A stretch of DNA of 9,094 bases from Akkermansiaceae bacterium UBA6138 (GTDB lineage Bacteria; Verrucomicrobiota; Verrucomicrobiia; Verrucomicrobiales; DEV007): NCBI GenBank assembly GCA_002422425.1, contig DIVG01000062.1, positions 14,731 through 23,824 on the forward strand. The letters are read 5' to 3'. Below are positions 1 to 6,806 of this stretch, in pieces; position 1 is the first letter of the stretch, and every line of letters begins with the position of its first letter. The notes under the pieces were generated by a model. The model saw only the letters and a list, made by a program, of their open reading frames with translations. It was not told the DNA's origin and made no database searches. The position numbers were made by a program, and so were the translations under genes.

Positions 1-2157
1 TTCGACTACCTCATCACCACCTACCAGCGCGGCGTCTTCGTCGGCTCTGCCGCCTATCGCCTCGCCGTGCTGCGCTTCAATGCGAAGGACTACGCCAATG
101 CTCTCGCCTATTTCAAAGTCGCGAAAGACGAGCTAACCAGTCCCGAAGCCGTTCTTCAGGCTCGTTTCTATTTTGCCCGTTGTCTCCAGCTCACCGCACA
201 GGCCAAAGAGGCTCTCGCCGAGTTCGAAGCCGTGATGGCCTCCGGGCCGGCATCGGAAAATCCCTTTCACGAACGCTGCCTCCTCGAGAGCGCCCGTCTT
301 TTCTTCGAACTGGGCGATACGGCAAAATCGCTCGAACGATTCCAGCAACTCGCCTCAAGCGCTTCGACACCGGAGTTCAAAGAGGAGGCCATCGTTCGCG
401 GTGGTCTCATGGCGGCTGAATCCGGGGAGGCGGACCTCAGTGAAAAACTCCTCAACGAGGCCCTCGGCTTCCCCGAGACGAGCCCGTGGAAAGCCCTCGC
501 CCAGGTCGGTGCCATCTTTAACGCGTTCTCCCGCGGTGACCACGATAAAGTCATCGGTCTCTACAACACGGGTGCCTACGACGCCCCCGACGAGTCAAGG
601 TCCAAGATGCTCCTCATCGTGGGGCATTCGTTCCGCATCAAAGGCGATCCCGCCTCCGCACTTCGCCTCTATTCTCTCGTCGAGAGCAAGTACCCCGAGC
701 GAAAAGAGGGCATCGAAGCGGGCTATCGAAAACTCCAAATCCTCCACCAGGAGGGCGATCCCGGGCTCCCCGAAGCAGCCTCGCGCTTTGCCGAACGCCA
801 GCGGGAAGTCGACCCGGACAGCACCTTCATCGATATGGCTCATCTCATGGCGGCGGAGTGGCACTTCAGCCAGGCCGAGAACTCCGCCAGCGGTGCCGGA
901 TCGGAGTTTGCGATCAAACATTACAAAGATGCCGCCGACGCCTACCGCCGCGTCCGCGAGGATAACATTGACAAAAAATATCACGAAGCCCGCCTTTACA
1001 AACAGGGATGGGCCGAGATCGAATCCGGTCAGGGTTCCGAAGGCATCCTCACCCTCTCCCGCTTTATCCAGCGGCATCACAGCAGCGCCCTCGCCTCCTC
1101 CGCCCTCGCCAAGCGTGCCATCGCCTACCAGGCGCAGGAAGATCACCAGTTTGCTCTCAGCGACTACCTCGACATCGTCAAACGCCACCCCGAGTCCCCC
1201 GAAAACGAGTTCGCGCTCCAGCAGATCGCTCTCATCTACGCCCACCAGCGCAAGATTCCCGAAATGATCCGGGCCTACCGCGACCTTCTCGCCAAATTCC
1301 CCGGGACTGCGGGAGCGGGCGAAGCCCGCTACTGGATCGGCGTGGGCCACTTCGATCTCGAAGAATATGCCGAAGCGGTCGCCGAACTCGAAAAAGCCCG
1401 CGAAATGGACCCCTCAACCGATGACAAGGCCACCCTGCGCCTTGTCATCGCCCATTACCAGCTTGAGGACATCGCCAAGCTCACCCTTGAGGCCAGACGT
1501 TACCTGGCAGCGCTACCACCTGTTGCGGAAAAGGCCGAAACCGCTGAAAAGCCCGGACCTGTCAAGCGCACCGCGATTCCGCCGCAGATTCTTGAATATC
1601 TTGGTCGCAAGCTCGCCGAAGACTCAAAAGACGAAGACGCCGAGTTTTTCCTGACCGCCATCACCGACCCGCAGCATCCTGACAAAACGACCGCCTCCGT
1701 CTGGAAACTCCTTGCCGAATGTCGCGCCAGGCTCAAAAAATACACGGAAGCCGTCGCCGCCTGCGACCATTACCTCGCTCAAACCGAACGTCCCAGCGAT
1801 CGCGCGGCCGGCTATCTCGCCCGGGGTCATGCCCAGCTCTGCCTGCGTGACTTCGATGCCGCCCGTGAGAGTGCAAGAGAAAGCCTGCGCTCTCAGAAAG
1901 AAGGACGCACCAACGCCGAAGCCCGTATCCTCCTTGGCGATATCTCCGCCGCCGATGGCAAACTCGACGAAGCCGCCAAAGAATATCTTGTCGTCAGCCA
2001 GATTTTCATGGACCCCGAAGTCACTCCCAAGGCACTCACGAAAGCGATCAACGCCTATCGTTCCCTCGGCAACCAGGCGAGAGCGGCCGAGCTAACGCTG
2101 GAGCTCAGCCGGAGCTACCCGAATTACGTTGCCCCGGAAAAGCCCGACGAATGCTGA
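1..2157 (+). CDS. TPR-repeat protein, 5'-truncated by the window edge
   Basis: The reading frame is open from base 1 and codes for 718 residues up to TGA at 2155-2157. The GTG at 67 is only an internal codon, because the upstream codons read as good protein (FDYLITTYQRGVFVG). Nearly the whole length is made of amphipathic helix pairs of about 34-40 residues with the TPR spacing of small and aromatic residues, for example YANALAYFKVAKDEL, FFELGDTAKSLERFQQL, YHEARLYKQGWAEIESGQG, YWIGVGHFDLEEYAEAVAEL and YTEAVAACDHYLAQ. I judge there are at least a dozen repeats. A Pro/Ala/Lys/Glu linker at about 1513-1587 splits the array into two blocks. No catalytic motif is visible. TPR arrays are protein-protein scaffolds, and long ones of this kind in Gram-negative bacteria are often periplasmic or envelope-associated. 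The signal peptide that would settle location lies off the window. The partner is unknown. Confidence 0.85.
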   Translation, partial: FDYLITTYQRGVFVGSAAYRLAVLRFNAKDYANALAYFKVAKDELTSPEAVLQARFYFARCLQLTAQAKEALAEFEAVMASGPASENPFHERCLLESARLFFELGDTAKSLERFQQLASSASTPEFKEEAIVRGGLMAAESGEADLSEKLLNEALGFPETSPWKALAQVGAIFNAFSRGDHDKVIGLYNTGAYDAPDESRSKMLLIVGHSFRIKGDPASALRLYSLVESKYPERKEGIEAGYRKLQILHQEGDPGLPEAASRFAERQREVDPDSTFIDMAHLMAAEWHFSQAENSASGAGSEFAIKHYKDAADAYRRVREDNIDKKYHEARLYKQGWAEIESGQGSEGILTLSRFIQRHHSSALASSALAKRAIAYQAQEDHQFALSDYLDIVKRHPESPENEFALQQIALIYAHQRKIPEMIRAYRDLLAKFPGTAGAGEARYWIGVGHFDLEEYAEAVAELEKAREMDPSTDDKATLRLVIAHYQLEDIAKLTLEARRYLAALPPVAEKAETAEKPGPVKRTAIPPQILEYLGRKLAEDSKDEDAEFFLTAITDPQHPDKTTASVWKLLAECRARLKKYTEAVAACDHYLAQTERPSDRAAGYLARGHAQLCLRDFDAARESARESLRSQKEGRTNAEARILLGDISAADGKLDEAAKEYLVVSQIFMDPEVTPKALTKAINAYRSLGNQARAAELTLELSRSYPNYVAPEKPDEC

Positions 2158-2158
2158 G

Positions 2159-2181
2159 AGACGGCTCGGACGGAGCCGTCT
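2159..2181. terminator. Perfect 9-bp hairpin after the TPR gene
   Basis: AGACGGCTC (2159-2167) and GAGCCGTCT (2173-2181) are exact reverse complements around a 5-base loop (GGACG). The hairpin starts two bases after the TPR gene's stop codon and lies between two convergent genes. No T-run follows on either strand, so it is not a textbook intrinsic terminator. It could act as a 3'-end stabiliser or an imperfect bidirectional terminator. The rest of the gap to 2243 shows only a short CGGGG-AA-CCCCG palindrome. Confidence 0.4.
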
Positions 2182-2243
2182 ACGAGGCCGTCGGAAACGC
2201 CTTTTCGGCAAACCGGGGAACCCCGCTATCCCCGTCAGGTCTT

Positions 2244-2768
2244 TCACATCCGCTGCATCAGCTCGTCACGCTGCGGCGGGACATTCCCGAAATGCTCGCG
2301 GATCGAACGTATCGGTTCTATCCCGGCCTCGAGGACTCCGAGAAAGGCGCCGAGCTGCCGCTCAAAATGAGCAAGAGCACGCTGATCGGCGTCGCGAACC
2401 TCCAGGTAATTGAGAGCCCGGTCGAGCAGATCCGCGAGCTCGGGGAGCGGAGTCTCCGCTTCGGCGACCTGATCGATTAACTTCACGAAGTAGGAGGCGG
2501 CCAGCGTCTGAAGGTAGTTGCGCCGGAGCCCGAGACGGGGGCGCTCGATCGTGAGGTCTTTGAGGATGTGCAGGTCACCGCTCCGGGCGGGATGAATCTC
2601 AAGTTCGCAAAGGTAAAAAAGATCGAGCCTGCCCGCAAAAGGACTCCCGGGGCGGCGCGCGCCTTTTGCGACCGCCTTCACGATCCCGTTCTCATGGGTA
2701 CACCAGTGCACGATGAGGCTGGTCTCGGTTAGTTGAGTCCGGCGAATCAGGGTGCCGCGTGCTTTCAT
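2244..2768 (-). CDS. recO: Compact DNA repair protein RecO
   Basis: RecO loads RecA onto SSB-coated single-stranded DNA together with RecR, in the RecFOR gap-repair pathway in the cytoplasm. The N-terminal half matches the RecO OB-fold: MKARGTLIRRTQLTETSLIVHW, a basic VAKGARRPGSPFAGRL segment (about residues 34-49), and then FYLCELEIHPARSGDLHIL. The helical part has the family pattern LRRNYLQTLAASYFVKLIDQ. ATG at 2766-2768 is chosen because family similarity begins exactly there; the frame stays open to 2870 but that part is antisense to the prfB start. At 174 residues it is shorter than typical RecO (about 240). After the helix HFERQLGAFLGVL it goes almost straight to a short tail, and the CxxC pairs of the zinc-finger region are absent. 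I see no Shine-Dalgarno. It is divergent from prfB and convergent with the TPR gene. Confidence 0.85.
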   Translation of the reverse strand: MKARGTLIRRTQLTETSLIVHWCTHENGIVKAVAKGARRPGSPFAGRLDLFYLCELEIHPARSGDLHILKDLTIERPRLGLRRNYLQTLAASYFVKLIDQVAEAETPLPELADLLDRALNYLEVRDADQRALAHFERQLGAFLGVLEAGIEPIRSIREHFGNVPPQRDELMQRM

Positions 2769-2795
2769 AAAAGAATCTGACTCATCGGTAAGCGA

Positions 2796-2816
2796 CAATT
2801 TGAAAATTTCCAATTG
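2796..2816. promoter_or_regulatory. Imperfect palindrome in the recO/prfB divergent promoter region
   Basis: The only AT-rich stretch in this neighbourhood is a 21-bp near-palindrome with arms CAATT (2796-2800) and AATTG (2812-2816). Nine of the ten arm positions pair around a central base; only 2801/2811 mismatch. It sits in the 70-bp gap between the recO and prfB starts, so it must overlap or adjoin both promoters. TTGAAA at 2800-2805 could serve as a -35 for prfB, but no good -10 follows. It may be an operator or simply AT-rich promoter DNA. Confidence 0.3.
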
Positions 2817-2838
2817 TGTGAGAACACTGACGCTTCCG

Positions 2839-3961
2839 ATGAAAGAGGAACTCCAGGCAATCGACACCAAAGCTTTACAGGCCCGACTCTCCGAGTTGCG
2901 GCGGTATCTTTGACTTCGTCACACTCGAAAAAGAACTCGAGGCGATCGAAGCCGAAATGAACTTCCAGGAATTCTGGGAGGACAAGGAGAAGTCGCAGGC
3001 TAAAGTCGCCCAGGTCGCCGCTCTCAAGGGGAAGATCCTCCCGATCCGCGAGCTTGAAGCTCGTATCGCCGACCTCGACGTGCTCGTCGAGATGGCGGCG
3101 GAGGAGGACGACGACTCCGCCCTTGACGAAGTGCGCACCGAAGTCGCGTCCATCATCGCCGCTCTTGATAAAGTCGAGTTGCAGACGCTCCTGAGCGGTA
3201 GCCACGATCGCGAAAATGCCTTCCTCACCGTCCACGCCGGTGCCGGCGGGACAGAGGCCTGCGACTGGACCGACATGCTCATGCGCATGTACCAGCGCTG
3301 GGGCGCGCAGCAGGGGTTCAAGGTCGAGATGGTTGATGTGCAGGAAGGGGAAGAGGTCGGGATCCGCGGAGCGACCCTGCGTTTCGAAGGCGAGAACGCC
3401 TGCGGTTACCTCAATTGCGAGCGGGGCGTCCACCGACTCGTCCGTATCTCCCCCTTCGACTCTCAGGCGCGCCGCCACACTTCCTTTGCCAGCGTTGATG
3501 TCACCCCCGAACTCGCCGAAGAGCCCAAGCTTGAGATTGACGAGAAAGACCTCGAAATCACAACCATGCGATCCGGCGGCAAGGGCGGTCAGAACGTGAA
3601 CAAGGTTGAGACCGGCGTGCTCATGCGCCACCTTCCCAGCGGCGTCATGGTGCGCTGCACGGTCGAGCGCAGCCAGCACAAAAACCGCGACCTCGCCCTC
3701 AAGATTCTGAAAAGCAAGCTCCTCCAGATCGAAGAGGACAAAAAACGAACCGAGATGGAGCGTGTCTACGGGGAAAAAGGCGAAATCGGCTTTGGCAGCC
3801 AGATCCGGTCCTACGTGTTCCAGCCATACCAGATGGTGAAAGATCACCGCACCGGGTGCGAGACCGCAAACATCGACGCGGTCATGGACGGCGATCTCGG
3901 TAAATTCATCGAAGCGAAACTCCGCGGCCACGTCGCAGGGGCTTCGAAAGACGACCTCTAG
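2839..3961 (+). CDS. prfB: Peptide chain release factor 2, made by programmed +1 frameshift
   Basis: RF2 recognises UGA and UAA in the ribosomal A site and triggers peptidyl-tRNA hydrolysis. Codons run from ATG 2839 to CTT 2908-2910, meet in-frame TGA at 2911-2913, and continue in the +1 frame from GAC at 2912 to TAG at 3959-3961, giving 24 + 349 = 373 residues (E. coli RF2 has 365). N-terminal helices are followed by the stop-codon reading motif SPF at 204-206 (SPFDSQARRHTSF) and the catalytic GGQ at 249-251 (SGGKGGQNVNK). Ser245 stands where E. coli K-12 has the unusual Thr246. The family signatures SQHKN and GSQIRSYVFQPYQMVKDHRTG are intact. The ATG at 2957 is internal; a caller that ignores the frameshift would wrongly start there. 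An in-frame GTG at 2818 is an alternative start. No clear Shine-Dalgarno precedes 2839. High UGA recognition by RF2 lowers frameshifting, giving autoregulation. Confidence 0.97.
2899..2914 (+). promoter_or_regulatory. prfB: prfB programmed +1 frameshift site
   Basis: The site reads CGG CGG TAT CTT TGA C. The slippery CTT, the in-frame TGA stop and the following C match the classic RF2 signal, and the TAT before CTT is as in E. coli. The upstream Shine-Dalgarno-like stimulator, AGGGGG in E. coli, is CGGCGG here, which can pair with anti-SD CCUCC only with an interruption. Peptidyl-tRNA on CUU slips to UUU when the UGA is decoded slowly, moving into the GAC frame at 2912. Release-factor similarity on both sides confirms the shift. 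Confidence 0.95.
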
Positions 3962-4010
3962 CCCGCATTTCGTGCGTGAACCCGGGGCCGCGATCTCGTA
4001 TCGTCTCGGC

Positions 4011-4838
4011 ATGGTGCGACTTCTCTTTTGCCTGGGCTCCCTAATCCTCGCCGCTCTCCCGACGCAGGCAGAGGATCGCCGAGTCCCGACCGATCAACGC
4101 GATTACACCGATTCCATCAACGGCTGTGCTCCAGCGAGCGTGCTGAACCTGCTGAAGTTCAGCGACCCCGGATCCGGGTATGCCGCCGTTTACGACTCCC
4201 TCATCGGAACCGGAGAGTCGGTCAAAATGCGTTATCTTGTGGACCGGTATTTCAAAGGGCGTGCCTCCGGGACCTACCCCGGCCGCAAACGCTGGGGGAT
4301 ACACGGGGTCGATTGCAGCGATCTCGTCCTCGGGCTCAACGAGATGCTCGGAGAAAAAGATCTGCGACCCCTCAACGGTGCCTATCTCGACCGCGGTCCC
4401 GGAGAAAACGGCGCCGAACACCTCCGCCGTTGCCGCGAGCAGATCGAGTCGTCCCTGCGCGACGGGGTCACCCCCCTGCTGAGTCTGAGATCCTTCGTCG
4501 TGAAGCGGCGCGGGAAAAGGGAAAACGAGCCCGCCTGGGAAAGTGCCGTGCACCATTACGTTCTCGTCACCGGACTGCACGATTCCGGTTCGCCCTTCGG
4601 ACTCGATCTTGAGATAATCGATCCCTGGCAGGGACGGCACACCCGCATCCATCTCCATCGTGAGTCCCACGGTCAGGTCTTCAGAGCCCTGCGGGGAGTC
4701 GAAGAATCAGGCGAATGGCTCGCCGGGACGCCCTTTCTACAGGTCCTCGCCCCCGAGGTCGAGACCCTGCGGCCGGGAGATCTCAAATGGCACGAGAGGT
4801 TTATCGTTATCGCGAATTTTCTGATCACCAGTCCGTAG
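4011..4838 (+). CDS. Secreted C39-like cysteine peptidase candidate
   Basis: The 275-residue product starts with a signal peptide (MVRLLFCLGSLILAALPTQA, probable cleavage after Ala20). The mature part has the layout of the C39-like papain fold: Gln29 as a possible oxyanion residue, Cys39 in NGCAPASVLNLL (family usual CGPAS), His182 in HHYVLVTGL, and Asp204 in IIDPWQG. This triad order and spacing support a cysteine peptidase-like fold. CAPAS in place of CGPAS and the lack of any partner gene leave activity and substrate open. ATG 4011 is preferred over GTG 3972 because it places the signal peptide at the very N-terminus. It lies 49 bases after prfB on the same strand with no visible Shine-Dalgarno. 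A non-catalytic C39-like domain, or another papain-fold enzyme such as a transglutaminase-like protein, are the alternatives. Confidence 0.7.
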   Translation: MVRLLFCLGSLILAALPTQAEDRRVPTDQRDYTDSINGCAPASVLNLLKFSDPGSGYAAVYDSLIGTGESVKMRYLVDRYFKGRASGTYPGRKRWGIHGVDCSDLVLGLNEMLGEKDLRPLNGAYLDRGPGENGAEHLRRCREQIESSLRDGVTPLLSLRSFVVKRRGKRENEPAWESAVHHYVLVTGLHDSGSPFGLDLEIIDPWQGRHTRIHLHRESHGQVFRALRGVEESGEWLAGTPFLQVLAPEVETLRPGDLKWHERFIVIANFLITSP

Positions 4839-4849
4839 ATCGCCGGTCA

Positions 4850-4894
4850 CGGCGGGCCTCGCCGCCCCGAAGGTCGCCGCCTGCGGTCGTTTTT
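4850..4894 (+). terminator. Weak terminator candidate after the C39-like gene
   Basis: GCGGGC (4853-4858) can pair with GCCTGC (4879-4884, one G-T pair) across a 20-base loop, and five T residues follow at 4890-4894. The stem is short and the loop long, so this is only a candidate. It is the only T-run-linked fold seen in the 139-bp gap before the GspL-like gene. Confidence 0.22.
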
Positions 4895-4937
4895 CGAACC
4901 GGAATCTTGCCTCCCGGCTGCTTTTGGGGGAAACTTT

Positions 4938-4967
4938 TTGCGGATTCTCCGGTTTAACTGCTGTATT
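4938..4967 (+). promoter_or_regulatory. Possible promoter of the GspL-like unit
   Basis: TTGCGG (4938-4943) and TGTATT (4962-4967) are separated by 18 bases and resemble poor sigma70-type -35 and -10 boxes (3/6 and 4/6 matches). They end just ahead of the ATG at 4978, leaving a leader of only a few bases, which makes the call doubtful. The gap is the natural place for the promoter of the three-gene unit. Confidence 0.18.
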
Positions 4968-4977
4968 GATAAGAGAA

Positions 4978-6192
4978 ATGGTTCATCGATCCCTGGCACT
5001 TCCGGCTCCCGACCAGGGCTGGGTTCTCTATTCCTCCGGTTCTGAGACCGCCAGGGGAAACGACCTGCGTTCCCTTGTCGGTAGCCGGAGCGACATTCTC
5101 GTCGGGCTGCCGGCGGCGGTAGTTTCGACCTTTGTCGTTGAGCTTCCTCTCGTCGATGCCGCCCTGCTCGACAGCATGATCCATGCCCAGATCGAAAAAC
5201 GCGGCCTCGGAGGCAAAGCGGGAAGCGTCTACGATTTCGAACGACTCGAGCGCAACGAGCGCAGCGAGACCTTTGCCGTGCGGGTCGTCACCGAGTTGCC
5301 TGAGAGCCTCGTCGTCCCGACCGCGGCCGGTTACACCCTCTCAGCGGCCCTCGAGGAGCCCTCGGCCGGTAGCGCCGTTCTCCGGCGGGAGCAGGGCAGA
5401 CTCGTCCTTTCGATCCGTGTTGGCGAAACCCCCGCTCATATCCAGGTCTTGAGTGGTCGGCCCGGGATCGGCGCAGCGGCGGCGAAAGAGATTAACCTCC
5501 TCCTTCTCGGCTTGCGGGCCGAGTCGGTCTTTGAGGCGCATCCGCCACGCGAGCTCATCCTCGCAGCGGAGGACGCGGATGAGGCGGCAATAGCGGCCTT
5601 TCGCGAAGCGCTCTCGATTCCGGTCCGAAGGCAGCAGGGCCCCGTCATCGCCGCCAGAGGCGAGGCGAGGGAAAGATTGCTCCCGCCGGCGGTGGCACGC
5701 TCCCGGAAACGACGCCGCGCGATAAGGCGCAATACCACCCTCCTCGTCGCGGGACTGATCCTCTACGCCGTCATCGGGGTCTGGGCTTGGAATGACGCCA
5801 GAGTCACCAGGGGCGAGATCGCCTCGCTGGAGCGCCGCCTCTCCATCATTGAGCCCGACGTCGAGCGGGTCCGGAGCGCCGAGGAGCGCTGGCTGGCCCT
5901 TGAGGCGGCTTTTGACAAAAAATTTTTCCCCGTCGTTCAACTCAGCCGCATCACCGCCGCCCTTCCCGGCAGCGGAGTCGTCATCCGCGACTATCGCACC
6001 GCGGGAAAAACGATCCGGATCGAGGGACAGGCGCGTGATGTGCAGCTGGCGAACCGGCTCCTTGAGGACTTGCAGAACACCGGAGGTTTCGAGTTATATG
6101 ATTGGAGTATGCCGAACCCCAAGGTCGAGAAGAACAATACCGCGACATTTGTGATAGAAGGAAAGCCGAAAAATGCGAGCGCTGACACTTAG
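4978..6192 (+). CDS. GspL-like protein (PilM-like and PilN-like halves) of a secretion/pilus platform
   Basis: The 404-residue product has the architecture of GspL. Residues 1-239 form a cytoplasmic, degenerate actin-like (PilM-type) domain, best seen in LVGLPAAVVSTFVVELPLVD followed by LLDSMIHAQIEKRG. A very basic stretch (RSRKRRRAIRR) precedes one membrane helix at 252-271 (TLLVAGLILYAVIGVWAW). Then come a coiled coil (about 274-315) and a PilN-like ferredoxin fold with LSRITAALPGSGVVIRDYR and TIRIEGQARDVQLANRLLEDL. Such proteins tie the cytoplasmic assembly ATPase to the inner-membrane platform in type II secretion. No obvious nucleotide-phosphate motif is visible, as in GspL. ATG 4978 is chosen over the in-frame TTG at 4924 because domain-like sequence starts there and a weak purine-rich AAGAGA precedes it. 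The 3' end overlaps the next gene by 20 bases. Confidence 0.75.
   Translation: MVHRSLALPAPDQGWVLYSSGSETARGNDLRSLVGSRSDILVGLPAAVVSTFVVELPLVDAALLDSMIHAQIEKRGLGGKAGSVYDFERLERNERSETFAVRVVTELPESLVVPTAAGYTLSAALEEPSAGSAVLRREQGRLVLSIRVGETPAHIQVLSGRPGIGAAAAKEINLLLLGLRAESVFEAHPPRELILAAEDADEAAIAAFREALSIPVRRQQGPVIAARGEARERLLPPAVARSRKRRRAIRRNTTLLVAGLILYAVIGVWAWNDARVTRGEIASLERRLSIIEPDVERVRSAEERWLALEAAFDKKFFPVVQLSRITAALPGSGVVIRDYRTAGKTIRIEGQARDVQLANRLLEDLQNTGGFELYDWSMPNPKVEKNNTATFVIEGKPKNASADT
6158..6163 (+). promoter_or_regulatory. Ribosome binding site of the GspM-like gene
   Basis: AAGGAA lies 9 bases before ATG 6173, inside the last codons of the GspL-like gene. It is the clearest Shine-Dalgarno-like site in the window and fixes the downstream start. 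With the 20-base overlap it suggests translational coupling. Confidence 0.5.
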
Positions 6193-6769
6193 AGAGAAAT
6201 GGCTTCTGGGCCTCTGCCTGGGCGTGATCTTCATCGTCGGCAACGCCTTTGCGACACGTTCCATCCTTAAGGTGCTGCGCGGCAGCGACGCAAGAATCGC
6301 GGACCTTAAAAGCACTCTCGCCGATTACGAGATGTGGCTCGAAGACGCCCCCAAAGCCGCAACCCGCGAGAAGTGGCTCGCCGAAAAAATGCCCCCGCTG
6401 GACGGTGCCTCGATGGGAAAACTCCAGGGGGATCTGATTCAGTCCCTTCAGGATGACCTCTTCGAGCGGAAGCTCCGCATCGAACAGCAGAGCCTCCAGG
6501 ACATTGTAACTTCGGCCTTTTATACCGAAGTCTCGGTGCGACTAAGGGTAAAAGGCAACGAGGCCGTAGTGCTTGAATGGCTCACCACGCTGCAGGGACC
6601 TGAAAAGTTCCAGATTATCAAATCGCTCGCGCTTAAACTGGATACAAAATCCAAAGAGATCGAGCCGCAGGCCGAATGCGAAATTACGATTGCACGCTGG
6701 TATCATCCCGAGTCGGGCGATCCCCTCACCTCCACGGCGGCGATAGATCCCGGAAAAAAACAGGGGTAG
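6173..6769 (+). CDS. GspM/PilO-like inner-membrane platform protein
   Basis: The 198-residue bitopic protein has a short cytoplasmic N-terminus, one membrane helix at about 6-26 (LREKWLLGLCLGVIFIVGNA), a helical coiled-coil region at about 30-65, and a C-terminal alpha/beta domain at about 95-180. The pattern TEVSVRLRVKGNEAVVLEWLTTLQ followed by FQIIKSLALKL fits the ferredoxin-like fold of GspM and PilO. These proteins pair with GspL or PilN through their periplasmic domains. Family assignment rests mainly on architecture and position directly after the GspL-like gene, with a 20-base overlap; sequence identity in this family is low. It probably forms a heterodimer with the upstream product. 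Confidence 0.7.
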   Translation: MRALTLREKWLLGLCLGVIFIVGNAFATRSILKVLRGSDARIADLKSTLADYEMWLEDAPKAATREKWLAEKMPPLDGASMGKLQGDLIQSLQDDLFERKLRIEQQSLQDIVTSAFYTEVSVRLRVKGNEAVVLEWLTTLQGPEKFQIIKSLALKLDTKSKEIEPQAECEITIARWYHPESGDPLTSTAAIDPGKKQG

Positions 6770-6806
6770 AAGCATCACTTAAGAGAATCCCCATTGGCCT
6801 GACTCC

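Noticed and set aside
401..1267. Long open frame on the plus strand in another frame of the TPR gene
   Set aside because: Its product is a low-complexity Ser/Pro/Arg/Thr sequence typical of an out-of-frame GC-rich shadow; the TPR frame has clear repeats.
595..1350. 251-codon minus-strand frame opposite the TPR gene
   Set aside because: It has no recognisable domain or start context and mirrors the codon pattern of the TPR gene on the other strand.
2769..2870. 34-residue N-terminal extension of RecO from an upstream ATG
   Set aside because: It would run through the shared promoter region and overlap the prfB start, and RecO similarity begins exactly at the ATG at 2768.
2957..3961. prfB starting at the ATG at 2957
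   Set aside because: This would drop the N-terminal helices of RF2; the conserved frameshift signal and matching upstream coding sequence show the gene starts at 2839.
2765..4012. A 415-codon open frame on the minus strand opposite prfB
   Set aside because: It lies wholly antisense to the well-supported RF2 gene, has no recognisable domain, and is explained by the high-GC third-position codon bias of prfB.
4924..4977. TTG start giving an 18-residue extension of the GspL-like protein
   Set aside because: The extra residues have no family features, the codon is rare as a start, and ATG 4978 is immediately preceded by a purine-rich stretch.
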